Below are positions 9,580 through 18,481 of a stretch of 23,181 nt of DNA, piece after piece; the first letter of the stretch is position 1; each line of letters opens with the position of its first letter. Both the position numbers and the translations under genes were made by a program. Under the pieces are notes generated by a model, which was not told the origin of the DNA, made no database searches, and saw nothing but the letters and a program-made list of their open reading frames with translations. This DNA comes from Gracilaria caudata (taxonomy: Eukaryota > Rhodophyta > Florideophyceae > Gracilariales > Gracilariaceae). The stretch lies in NCBI GenBank assembly GCA_030374735.1, contig JASCIV010000355.1:1-23181 (forward strand), in the 5' to 3' direction.

Positions 9580-11409
9580 TCATTTGAACCATACGGGCTG
9601 AGACCTAGATTCAGACGAAGCATATGCAACAATTTTTGCCCGCTTTCCTGGAGCAATGATGATGGAAACCCAACATCCTTGAGAAAAATGGCTCACATGC
9701 TCGAGAGCCGTCCCGCCACCTGTCATCGCCTGTTGCAGAGGTTCTGTAGTAGAATCGCGGCCTGTGAGAGCTGCCTCGACGACACCGTCATCTACGGGCT
9801 CCATCGTAGGCGCAGTTACTTCCATTTTACATGGTTTGTCGTTGTCATAGGCTTCTTCGCCCTGGTCTGTTGCGACTTCTGCATTTGCGGGCGGCGGTTC
9901 GAACACGTATCCTGTTGGCTGAGCCGCTGCCAACGCACCCGGATTTTCCCGCAAGGCCTTCGCCTGCCCACAGCTAATGTGTTGGCGTGCCCAGGGGTCG
10001 TACCAGATAAAATCTCCGGCGTATGCCGTACGATCGTGCTAAAATTCGCGGGACGTGATCTGGACCCGCGCTGTTGCTGCTCTGGCCGAACTTGACCGCA
10101 GTCGACTCGGTCAATGACAGACATGCGATGAAGGAATTCTTCGTAATTCTCCCGCGATACTAACACCGGGGACAGGTCGAGTTTTCTCGCGTACTACCGA
10201 GCAGTCGGGCTCACGTACTACAAGCGGTATTTGTCGTAGGCATCCCAAGGGACATAGGATACCATTTTAGCGATGAACTCTGAGAACGCAACGGCCCAGT
10301 AGACGCTTAACGGATCAACCACCATTGCGGAGCCGGCGTAGACCAAAACCGGAGGAAGCTCTACGAGACAGGCGCGAGGACTCTCGATTGCATGCTAGTG
10401 AGCTAGAATAGGAACGTAGCTCCAGATGCGCGACGAGGACCTAATTCGATCGACTTCAAGCATTTGGTATGGAACCAAGTAGCTCAATCGTGACCGCGTT
10501 CTACGTTCCCAACGTGGGTATTTCCATAACAAGATATCTTGCTTGCGTATGTAGCGTAACTCCGCGCGGAGGAGAGGTTTCTCAAAGCAAAGAGCTGCGT
10601 TGCCTACACCTCGCACCACGCGCCATCGCCGCATGTCCAAATGAGCGAGGTTCTCGACATTTGAGTGCGCTTCACTGTCCGTTCTGGTTAGCCAGGTGTC
10701 GAATTTCCAGTGCTCGTTAAGGAAAACCGTTCCGTTGATGCGACGCTTTCGCTGATACACCGGTTTAGAGAAAGCACTTCTGGCATCGGCCATGGTTTCG
10801 TCCCCATACCTAACTATTGCTTTGTTGGGAACCGCGCAGTGGCTAAGCCAATTGACTGTGTACAACGCACAGAGTGGAAGCCCGTCGGGAAGCAGGCCGG
10901 CCACCGTGTACTGCCGAATCAAGTTGTCCTCGCGGACACGGGCAGGGTCGAACAAAGGCGCTCGAGAGAATTACCCAGGATCTTGCAGGGGGTCCTTCCC
11001 AACGAGATCCCAATAGTTCGGAAACACACGCTGACTGGCAGCCGAAGGGGGCAAGATACTAAACCGTGACATCTGGTAAGGCGTTTGATATGCCGATGAG
11101 GTCAAGCTTCCCGCCCTAAGCACTGTAGCCGAAGTGGACGACGCAGGAAACTGCGATGCAAGGCGTTGACCGCCATCGGCTCGTGGTGGTCGGTCATAGT
11201 GGTGATGGTGATCCATCGCGCGGATGTTGGAGGCAGATTGCGAGAAGTGTACTTGTAGGCGTTTCGAATTCGAGGCTCGTGGTGATCGGCAGGTGATGAG
11301 AGAGTGGGCGACACCAAGCGTAGACCTCTAAATCGCTGCTCGTTTTACAGATCTTTGTGATCTTTGCCGTAGATACGAATAGCTCTCGATTGTGTGCATC
11401 ATTCGACAC
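9580..11409 (-). pseudogene. Minus-strand coding-like region between pol and 3' LTR, unknown
   Basis: I do not recognise this sequence. Read on the minus strand, it starts at an ATG at 11409, shifts frame twice, then keeps one frame from 11216 to 10395 (273 codons) broken by a single stop at about 10968. That frame contains FDPARVREDNLIRQYTVAG, VFLNEHWKFDTWLTRTD and HLDMRRWRVV, with the residue make-up of a globular protein. Two further frames carry on: 10394-9960 with FIAKMVSYVPWDAYDKY, then 9954-9580, rich in Pro/Glu and acidic (EVATDQGEEAYDNDK). The pieces read as one old gene of about 1.8 kb. It may be an antisense gene carried by the gypsy element, as in some plant Ty3/gypsy groups, or a gene fragment from a nested element. 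No function is proposed. Confidence 0.4.
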
Positions 11410-11604
11410 CGTCGGCTTTGTTGCTGATTAGCTCATTTCCACCTCCGTCTGCACGGCATGTAGGGGTCACCCGGATTTACGCCCAGCTCGCGCTGACCCT
11501 AACTTAGGGCTCTTGCTACTACCCTACCTCCTACGGGAGCAAGCCTGAGCACCTTGGGTGTTTCTTCCGCGAGGCGGCTGTTGCTCTTGCCACACGGGTT
11601 GCTT
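11410..11604. other. Spacer with similarity to the second LTR family
   Basis: This 195-bp stretch lies between the minus-strand coding-like region and the 3' LTR. The part 11450-11520 (GGGTCACCCGGATTTACGCC and on) resembles 17276-17340 near the end of the LTR at 16776-17403. No polypurine tract directly precedes the 3' LTR. It could be a fragment of another gypsy LTR. Confidence 0.35.
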
Positions 11605-12023
11605 TGCACCACTCCAACAACCAACCTTCAACATCTGAATTGAGCATAAATCGACTTCGCTAATAGAAGCACCTATAGTGCCGCGCCTAAAAGGTCGGAG
11701 CTATAGCCCTTGTTCCGAGGCTCTCCTCATCGTTGTATCTACATACTCCCTTTATTTCTGTTGCGTTCTTTTGCTTTTTTGTGGTGTTTGTGTGACTTTC
11801 TACAAAATATTCCGTTCCTTGTGCCTTGGTACCGCCCACCCGGACCCAGTTACGTGTTCATACGTCGCATTCGTACTCGCGCGACACACACGGGCGCTCT
11901 CGACATACACTTCGGTGAGATTCGAGCGAACGTCGCTTGCAAGGCGACACCCGCTTCCTGCGGACTTCTGGTGGTCTATTCAACGCGCTACCGAGGTTCT
12001 ATAGCCATTAGTAGAATACCACA
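11605..12023 (+). repeat. 3' long terminal repeat
   Basis: This is the direct repeat of 1441-1865. Shared landmarks include CACCTATAGTG, TTCCGAGGCTCTCCTCATCG, CGTCGCATTCGTACTCGCG and the closing AATACCACA at 12015-12023. Sequence diverges immediately after, which fixes the right edge. The repeat ends 16 bases upstream of an ATG opening a transposase-like frame, so the element probably landed in that transposon's 5' region. Confidence 0.85.
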
Positions 12024-12038
12024 GTTTCTACCTCTCTC

Positions 12039-13300
12039 ATGGACGAGATAACTGCCGAAAATGCTGCAAACGTCATCGAATTTCGTCGAGAAGTCAATTT
12101 CTCTCGTGAAACAGAACTTCAGCAATATTCTAAACAAAAATAGAGCAAAATTCAGATGATGGGAATGATTCACCCCGTCCAATCCTTGATGCAATTTATC
12201 TTGAACAAGGTTCTAAAACCATACTGTCGTTTACCACCTATTCCGCCCAAGAATTCGATTTGATTTGGAACGCAATCTCTTCAGTTGTACCAAAGAAGTG
12301 GAACATAGGCAGATGGCGCCGATACGATTTCAAAGACAATTACATATTCTTTATGGCTCTTGTTACACGAAAACATGGAGAAACAAGGGACTTTTTACGG
12401 CATTTGTTCAAAATCAACGGCAATACTTTTCAGCGAATGGTACAGAAATTTATTTCAGCAATTTCAATTGAAGTACACAACCATTGTGTCGATGTAGGTG
12501 GTCCATGAAGAGAATTCTAAATAAGGATTTAGGATTCAATCATTACAGGTACTGTCGCTATGTTACTGATCTCATTCTTCAACAGTCATATCGTCCGAGT
12601 GGTAGTATGGCAGAAGGAAAGAAATACTTCAGTGGCAAACATAAATTATGAGGTTTCAAAACTGAAGTCTCCGTTCTTTCCAACGGTTTAGCGATTAACT
12701 GTACTGGCCATGCTCACGGTTCGAAATCAGACATAGATATTTCTATGAAAATGTTCAAAATCATAAGGTTGCGTTAAGAAAACGAGATGACGAAGGTTTA
12801 AATTACATTCTTGATGCCGGATATTTGTTAAACAAGTATCCGAATTCATGGGGCGTTCTTATTTACAAAGGTTATCAAGGTGCCGTCGAACATTGTCGAG
12901 TTATTCATCCGAAAAAGAGACCTCCACATGGTCTACTGTCTACCACTGAGAAGGAGAATAGTGGGAAAATTTCTTCCCATAGAATAATAGTTGAAACTTT
13001 CTATGGAAGACTGACGAAGATGTGGCATGTACTGGGCTCTAAGTACAAATGGGGAGCAAATCATTACGTCGATATATTTATGGCTTGTGCATTGTTGAGT
13101 AATGCTCACATTTTCTGGCCTCCGCTACCAGATGAAGACGGGAAATACTAGAACAAAATCAGGAATCAATTATTCAAGATTGCAGAAAATATTTCGAACA
13201 AGCGCAAAATTGTTCAAAAGCGCTACAGAGGTAAAAGACAAAGAAGAATGACCGCCAAGATGCATGAAAATGATAGTGGTGAAGATACTATCAAGCCAAA
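12039..13300 (+). pseudogene. PIF/Harbinger-type transposase (DDE_Tnp_4), copy 1
   Basis: This is a cut-and-paste DNA transposase of the IS5/PIF-Harbinger class. Frames join in sequence: 12039-12143 (34 codons), about 12143-12508 (DLIWNAI, RWRRYDFKDNYIFF, NTFQRMVQKF), 12509-12770 (YVTDLILQQSYRPSG, YFSGKHKL, TEVSVLSNGLAINC; stop at 12649), then about 12765-13151 (SWGVLIYKGYQGA, KKRPPHGLLS, RIIVETFYGRL, LLSNAHIFWPPL). After TAG 13149-13151 the same frame continues as a basic tail to about 13260. The first Asp (12568-12570) and Glu (12993-12995) are present, but the second catalytic Asp, in the usual DKGY, is Tyr (12864-12866). Frameshifts and stops also inactivate it. Its family resemblance to the minus-strand copy at 20625-21976 supports the call. 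Confidence 0.85.
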
Positions 13301-13705
13301 CATGTTGGCTGACTTACAAGAAATGTGGATCTTTGGAAAAAGCTTGATCTTTGTTGAGTTTAGTTTGATTTCATTTGATGATTTTTCTTTTGACAATCCT
13401 AATAAATTGTGCAAATGCGTGTTAAAAAGTTTCATTGTTCATGTGAAAGTAAACTATATCATTGTAGTTACCGATGATTTGTGCTTGAGATCTATTATAC
13501 TTTTGAACTGCAAAGTAATGTAAGATGCGTTTAGACAAAAAGTGGACTATTCCTAGACAGCTTCCAAAACGAATTTGGATTTCGAATTTGTTTTTCAAAC
13601 CTACGAAGGCTAATACATTATGTTGTTGTGTGCAAAAATGTTGTTAAAGAAATAAGTGCATACAGTGTATCTTTTCTGAAGGAGATAGTACTGGTTCTGA
13701 CGTAA
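13301..13705. other. AT-rich spacer, no gene
   Basis: This continues the open frame of the transposase tail to 13523 but is AT-rich, and the predicted residues beyond about 13300 show no domain. It is probably 3' flank of the transposon. No terminal repeat matching another part of the window was found here. Confidence 0.5.
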
Positions 13706-14027
13706 CCCTGAGAGGCAGGTGGATATCCCGGAGATGCACTGTAGATGCACAAAATGTATACTTATGATTTTCGGAAGCGGACATCAATTGTGGCATCCGT
13801 CGCAGATCGTGGGAGGGTCTGATGAATGTCATCAGGAAGCCACTTGGATATCTAAAATTTTGGATATCCGAATGATGTCCAGAAATGTGCTCCCTATGAA
13901 ACTACTGTAAGCCGATGTCCCGTTGATATCCCTTTGATGTTTCAGAATATGTACTACGGATATGCAAATGATGTGCGTTTCAAAAATTCCACCGGACATC
14001 AATCGGACATCGACTTGACTCTCTGGG
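13706..14027. mobile_element. 322-bp non-autonomous TIR element (MITE), TAA duplication
   Basis: The left end reads CCCTGAGAGGCAGGTGGAT and the right end, on the opposite strand, reads CCCAGAGAGTCAAGTCGAT; 18 of the first 23 bases agree and similarity extends further in. TAA directly flanks both sides (13703-13705 and 14028-14030). A 3-bp TWA duplication is the signature of PIF/Harbinger transposition. The interior has no coding frame and repeats GGAYATC or its complement at least nine times. It is a non-autonomous element, probably mobilised in trans by a PIF/Harbinger transposase. Its ends were not found around either transposase copy in this window. Confidence 0.78.
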
Positions 14028-14159
14028 TAATGCATGCAATGCAAACTGAGTGGCCGAATGTATATAGTTCGCAAAGATTCTCATGCTAGCCATGTCGTTT
14101 AGTTCTACCCTCATCGTCCCAACCGCGATTGGAAGAGTCAGGTTGTGCACCTACCTAAT

Positions 14160-15049
14160 ATGCCAACAAAACGGGACGCGCAACGTCTTGAAGAGAAATC
14201 AGATGCTGTGAAAAGTTTGAGACAGATGTTCAGGAACAGAGAGCTCATTGGAGACAAAAGTGCAGCGGAAGTGACGATTATGGATCCATTATTCAAAACA
14301 TTCAAGACTAGAACGTTTGGCGTTTGATATGGAAAGATTAAGTGCAAAATGCTGTAAGAACTTCGTAAGTTATACATTAAGTAGTCCGCGATTAGATAGC
14401 AATTTCTGACTTTGCCGTGCAGCAGAGAACTCTGGTTCCGAGGTTATACCGAGAAATAAAGGAGATGAAGATATGCCTCTAAGTAGTCGTTCTCGTTCGA
14501 GAAGATTCGCCGTCGCTGACGATGTGCCTTCTGAAGCCCTTCGAGATATAGGTCAAGAGGAAGACCTCTATGTAAGAGAATTCAATCCTATACGGCTTAC
14601 TTCAGTGTGCTAACATGTAGAAAGTACAGTTCAGTACATATCTCTTGCTATTCTTTTGCCTTTCGTGTGTGGAGGAGAACCCTATTGAAACCCCGGGGGC
14701 AGAAGAAGGAACTGTACTAGAGAGAACTGTACAGTGGCCTAATCCGATGACAAACATTTCTGTACTGCGCAAGTAGTGGTTACCAAAGCAGTCTCAGGCT
14801 ATGTTGCCGTATCATCCGATGATAGTTGGGTTCAAGAAAAGTCTCAAGTCTTGTGTAAATCAGTTTCAGATCCCGTTCATTCTGTTTGCAGAATGAACGT
14901 AATATCATTACCGTTTGTTGTGGAACCCCTATCCCCCGTAAGGAGTTTCTGGAATTCCATGATGGTTCAGCGGTATTCTACTTGGTTTAAAGCTTCCTGA
15001 TGAATCGTACGTCAAATCTCAAACTATGAAACGACTCCAAGTAGATTAA
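14160..15049 (+). pseudogene. Decayed multi-exon gene of unknown function
   Basis: The frame starts at ATG 14160 (MPTKRDAQRLEEKSDAV, LRQMFRNREL), shifts near 14300, and reaches a candidate intron at 14365-14422 (GTAAGT, CTGAC branch site, CAG). A 49-codon exon follows with an Arg/Ser stretch and SEALRDIGQEEDLY. A second candidate intron is at 14572-14620 (GTAAGA, GTGCTAAC branch site, TAG). Removing it joins DLY in phase to KVQFSTYLLL and an open stretch to WPNPMTN. A TAG at 14774 interrupts, then WLPKQSQAM to 14893, then another frame (NIITVCCGTP, EFHDGSAVFYLV) and a last shift to LKLPDESYV, ending at TAA 15047. I do not recognise the family. Stops and shifts suggest a pseudogene; the phase across the first intron is uncertain. 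Confidence 0.5.
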
Positions 15050-15963
15050 GGGAATAAATTTGTTCAATTTGATGTGAAACGTTTTACTTCAGTAGCCTTG
15101 CACTAATTTTTTTCTTTCTGAGAACACGTTAAAATAGAGCCTGTACTTAAGATTAAGCTTGGTGACTGTTTGAAATGAACCAAGAAGTTCTTCAATTCCA
15201 CGCCTTTTCCCGATGTTCCCTGCAAAGTTACAAGTGGCGTTGCACTTTATCCCACACGAACTAATTGCCGTGCAAGGAGGGGTGGGCTCCCAAGAATCCC
15301 AGTCCCACACGGAAAAACCCGCGAAAAACCGCCCTCTTCGATGCTGGTCTCGTGCCTTTCTGCAAACGCCGTGGACTGAACTGCTTCCGTCCTCAGTTAT
15401 ATCACAATCAGTTCTAAATCAAATTCTTCGCAAACCCCGGATAATAGTTAAATTATTTTCTTTCGGATGAGCGTTTTTTCAAAACGGAAATTCAGGTGTT
15501 TTTCTACTCCTCTCCATAGCACTCTAGTATAGAAACTCAGAATAAAAAATATCAGAAGTTAATGCAATCACGTGTACTCTACGTCAACAATCACGACAGG
15601 CCTATCAATAAGAGAAACAACAACAAGAAATTGATGGAATGGATCGCTTTACTCTGTGAGGATTGCTCACCTTGACGCAAATCTTGCCAACTAAACCTGG
15701 CAGCTACTGCACTTCTTCAGTCCCTAATCACCCCTTAAAATCCATCCGTGACATAAGATTGCACCCCGTCTTCTAGGAGGAAATACAAGAAAACTCACAA
15801 GCCTTAGGGCATCGTGCAAGATGGATGGGACATTTTATTATCCCATTTCGTGCCGCATCCCGCTTTTTGTGTTCCGCTTCCCCCATACTTCTCGTGAAAA
15901 ATCATTGGCAGGACATTCACAATCGAATACCACACCACAAGGCGATCAGCTGCACAGACGAAG
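15050..15963. other. Spacer, no supported gene
   Basis: Both strands show only short frames without domains. It holds the region downstream of the decayed multi-exon gene, and the last 160 bases are downstream of the secreted-peptide ORF. The minus-strand frame 15804-16052, which overlaps that ORF, contains several Cys and is discussed as a finding. Confidence 0.5.
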
Positions 15964-16128
15964 CTAATTACGACGAGCTGGCATGTTTCGGCCTTCGCGC
16001 ACTGCGAGAGGAACTTTCGGCGCAGGAGGCGAACGAGCAGTATGAGTCGCAAGACCAGTAGGAACCGTAGGCACAGCTAATGCCATCGTAACGGCCACGA
16101 GCGTGAGGATGAAGAAACGTAAGGCCAT
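15964..16128 (-). CDS. Putative small secreted peptide, 54 codons
   Basis: The predicted peptide begins MALRFFILTLVAVTMALA, a textbook signal peptide: Arg near the N-terminus, a hydrophobic core of about 12 residues, and Ala-Leu-Ala before a likely cleavage at residue 18. The mature part is only about 36 residues, rich in Pro, Thr, Ala and Arg, with no Cys and no RxLR motif. I chose the internal ATG at 16128 over one at 16275 because the signal peptide starts there and an initiator-like motif lies about 45 bases upstream. It would be exported by the secretory pathway. Oomycetes carry many small secreted proteins, some of them effectors, but nothing here shows such a role. The frame may be truncated by an indel, since the neighbouring frame continues with a Cys-containing tail. 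It may also be chance. Confidence 0.4.
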   Translation of the reverse strand: MALRFFILTLVAVTMALAVPTVPTGLATHTARSPPAPKVPLAVREGRNMPARRN

Positions 16129-16775
16129 TTCTGGAACAAAGAGGTAACGGTGGTGCTCAAGACTGCCGGAGAATGAAAATAACCTTAGGTGCAGGTCTTT
16201 GTTCATAAATGTAATAAAGCTCTGGGAAGTCGCCTCGGAGGCGCCGGGGATTGCTTCCGATTCAATGTATGTCATATACTTCTCTGGGTCCCTGAGCTGC
16301 CACGGTTGGGCAAACGATATTCATTCCAATCAAAATATCTTCTTACTGGTGTTTCTGGAATATAGAGAAAAGTGAATTGGAGATATCGATCTCAAATCAC
16401 GCTATGCGCTCTCCAACTTACCGCTCATACAAAAAATGTCAAAATGTGTGAATAGGACTAATCCTTATAACTCTCTTTGTGTCTGAAATGCAACCCCTCT
16501 CAGAGATGTATATACCGACTTGGTCGTTTTGTTATGAAGTTCACTCTCTTCGAGGATGTTATGAGTACTACCGCTATTAGCGGGTGTATTGACCGCATCA
16601 CTTTCGTCCCACCCGCCGCGTGGATGGCACGCGCCGTGGCAGTGGTGACAGGTTGACGGAACACGTGTGACACGGTAATTGCCAGGATGGTGGTTCGCAC
16701 AGCATTGCTGGTAGATTTCTTAATATTATTTAGTTTGTTTTACCTACACTGTAGGGAGGTAGATCTACTATATAG
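16129..16775. other. Upstream region of secreted-peptide ORF and LTR flank
   Basis: Apart from the initiator-like motif I see no supported gene. On the minus strand, 16500-16740 is open in two frames: one begins MRTTILAITVSHVFRQ at 16700, the other is Cys/His-rich (STCHHCHGACHPRGG) and open to about 16450. Neither is recognisable. A purine run GGGAGG at 16754-16759 lies about 16 bases before the LTR that starts at 16776 and could be a remnant polypurine tract. Confidence 0.4.
16168..16179 (-). promoter_or_regulatory. Oomycete initiator-like motif
   Basis: On the minus strand this reads TTTTCATTCTCC, close to the oomycete initiator consensus (YTCANTYY-like). It lies about 45 bases before the ATG at 16128, a usual distance for oomycete transcription starts. 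The motif is short and could be chance. Confidence 0.3.
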
Positions 16776-17403
16776 TGTCACGGCCGAAGGCCTTGACACT
16801 TATGTAAACCTCCCCAACCAAGGGGTTCCCGACTAAGTCGTCCTTTCGCTCTGATAGCTTTCCGCCTCGGCGTGTCGTTAACCTCTCCGCGGAATGTGCG
16901 CACCCGTAGTGTGTGGACTATCATCCCCCTTGGTGTATCGAGAGTTATCGATACTCTTATACCGTTTGTCTACGTATTATCCCGGTATACACCGTGTGCT
17001 CGCCCCTGTATGGGGTTATTTACCGATATCTCGTGACCGTTCTCCGTTGCCTTCGAGGCTCCTATTTGCTGTTATAATCCCACTTTCTGTGGTTGTCATT
17101 TCCCCCATTTATTGGGTTCGTCTCGCGGATATCCTCCGTTGCTCGTTGCCCCACTGGCTCCTCGCACTCTCCGCCGAGCGGGTTGTCATACTCCGCAGGA
17201 GGAACCTTATACCCGCACTCGTGGCTCCTAACCGTCGTAGACGTGACTTGCAAACTCTCCTGCGTTCGTCGTGAGGGTCATCCCCGGACTTACACCCCGG
17301 CTTCGCCGTGTTAATCCGTAGAGGCTCCGTTGCTGACTGCCCTCTTGCAGAGGAAGATCCCGAACGTCTTCGTGACGTTTCCGGTCTTTTCCGTTCCACT
17401 ACA
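16776..17403 (+). repeat. LTR of a second gypsy family, plus orientation
   Basis: This starts TGTCACGGCCGAAGGCC and ends CCACTACA. Its last 130 bases align with the end of the inverted LTR at 17733-18481, sharing GAGGAAGATCC(C)GAACGTC and a terminal CACTACA. Near its start GACTAAGTCGTC matches GACTTAGTCGTT of the other. TG and CA ends are typical of LTRs. No flanking duplication was found, and no pol domain of this family lies in the window, so it is a solo or rearranged LTR. Confidence 0.6.
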
Positions 17404-17732
17404 GTGTCTTGGGTCGTATCCTAGAAGCAGCTGTGAAGACTTGTGAACGCATTCGGGAAACGTATGTTGCAGATATGCAAATACGCTTGACCATCATGTT
17501 AGTTCACACGCACCATTCTCTGAAGACGACAACGTCTTGTTCTCTTTCGTCATATGCAAAAGACGTGAGGGCAAGTACAGTTCAAATAATGCAAGCAAAA
17601 CAAATGGACAAACGGTTGGGTTTCAATCTTCCCGTTGGAGCAAACGAGTCCTGAGACAAGATTTCAATACGATGCAACCAATGGCTGCTGGGACAAAACA
17701 TCGCAATTCCTTTGAAATCGCTTCGAATGCTG
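17404..17732. other. 329-bp sequence between two inverted LTRs
   Basis: Both facing LTRs point their 3' ends into this segment. It is open on the plus strand from 17409 to 17654 (81 codons) without any recognisable domain, and it shows no convincing primer binding site. It may be ordinary flank caught between two insertions. Confidence 0.4.
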
Positions 17733-18481
17733 TGTAGTGCAAGCCCGGAAAGGGAGAAAGAACCACCTAGACGTTCGGATCTTCCTCCCACGAGAGAAAC
17801 CCAGCGACCAGAGCCCTCTCAAGGGTGATGCGACAAAGTCGGCTTGTAAGGCCGAGATCACCCGTCACAATGTGCGGAGAGAGGTCGAAAAAGGCAACCG
17901 GAGATCCGGGAGTATCCTCTAACGAGGTGAGTACTCCACGAGAAGTGGGGAGCGCGGGCCTACCAGTGCGGTTGGCCGTGCGCGTGTGGCTGGGCCACAC
18001 TGGGAAAAAGAGGGAAAAAGAAAGAGAGAAAAAACAACGGCAAAGCCGGTGATATACCTTGTACAAGGGCAGACTCAGCAATGAGGAAAACACTCCCAGC
18101 GATGGGTCCTTTCGGCACGCAGGGCGGTTGGACTAGGGTGTGCTACGGGATCTTTTTCCTAACGGATTTCGAGATGCTCGCAGGCGCAAAGTCTAGAGCC
18201 CAAACCCTGGTTGGAGGAAGTTTTCTGGGCGCGCCGGCCTCGAGGCCGGTTCGTTAAGTACTGTAGTATTCTACTTGAGTACTGTACACATGTACAGTAG
18301 ATTTCCATAGATTGGGTGTCACCAACATCCAACACCTCCACGTGTATTGGCCAACCTCGGGCACCGAGGTGTCCCACGTGTAACCTGCGTCAGCAGCGCA
18401 CCACTACTACTAGTAATGTCCAGATCGGCATGCCGGGAAAAACGACTAAGTCGTAGGAATCTCCCTTTTCAGGGCGTTACA
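17733..18481 (-). repeat. LTR of the second gypsy family, minus orientation
   Basis: On the minus strand it starts TGTAACGCCCTGAAAAGGG and ends GGGCTTGCACTACA, the same ends as the LTR at 16776-17403. A purine-rich run at 18002-18035 on the plus strand is a pyrimidine tract on the sense strand. No obvious target-site duplication flanks it. Predicted reading frames inside it (for example 17767-18093 minus) are LTR sequence, not genes. Confidence 0.6.

Larger units (their letters stand above)
1441..12023 (+). mobile_element. Degenerate Ty3/gypsy LTR retrotransposon with chromodomain
   Basis: Two direct repeats of about 420 bp bound an interior with gag, protease, reverse transcriptase, RNase H, integrase and chromodomain remnants, all on the plus strand and in Ty3/gypsy order. 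The domain order with integrase after RNase H, plus a GPY/F-like module and a chromodomain, points to a chromovirus-like lineage. The interior from gag to chromodomain is about 6.8 kb; a further 2.5 kb before the 3' LTR is partly minus-strand coding-like sequence. Outer edges are uncertain by about 10 bp because the left ends of the two LTRs differ, and I found no target-site duplication. Many frameshifts and stops show it is a dead copy. Confidence 0.88.

Noticed and set aside
1441..12023. Repeat-induced C-to-T mutation as the cause of decay
   Set aside because: Of about 15 LTR mismatches counted in the first 130 bases, more than half are transversions.
17767..18093. 108-codon minus-strand ORF with hydrophobic start
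   Set aside because: It lies wholly inside the LTR at 17733-18481.
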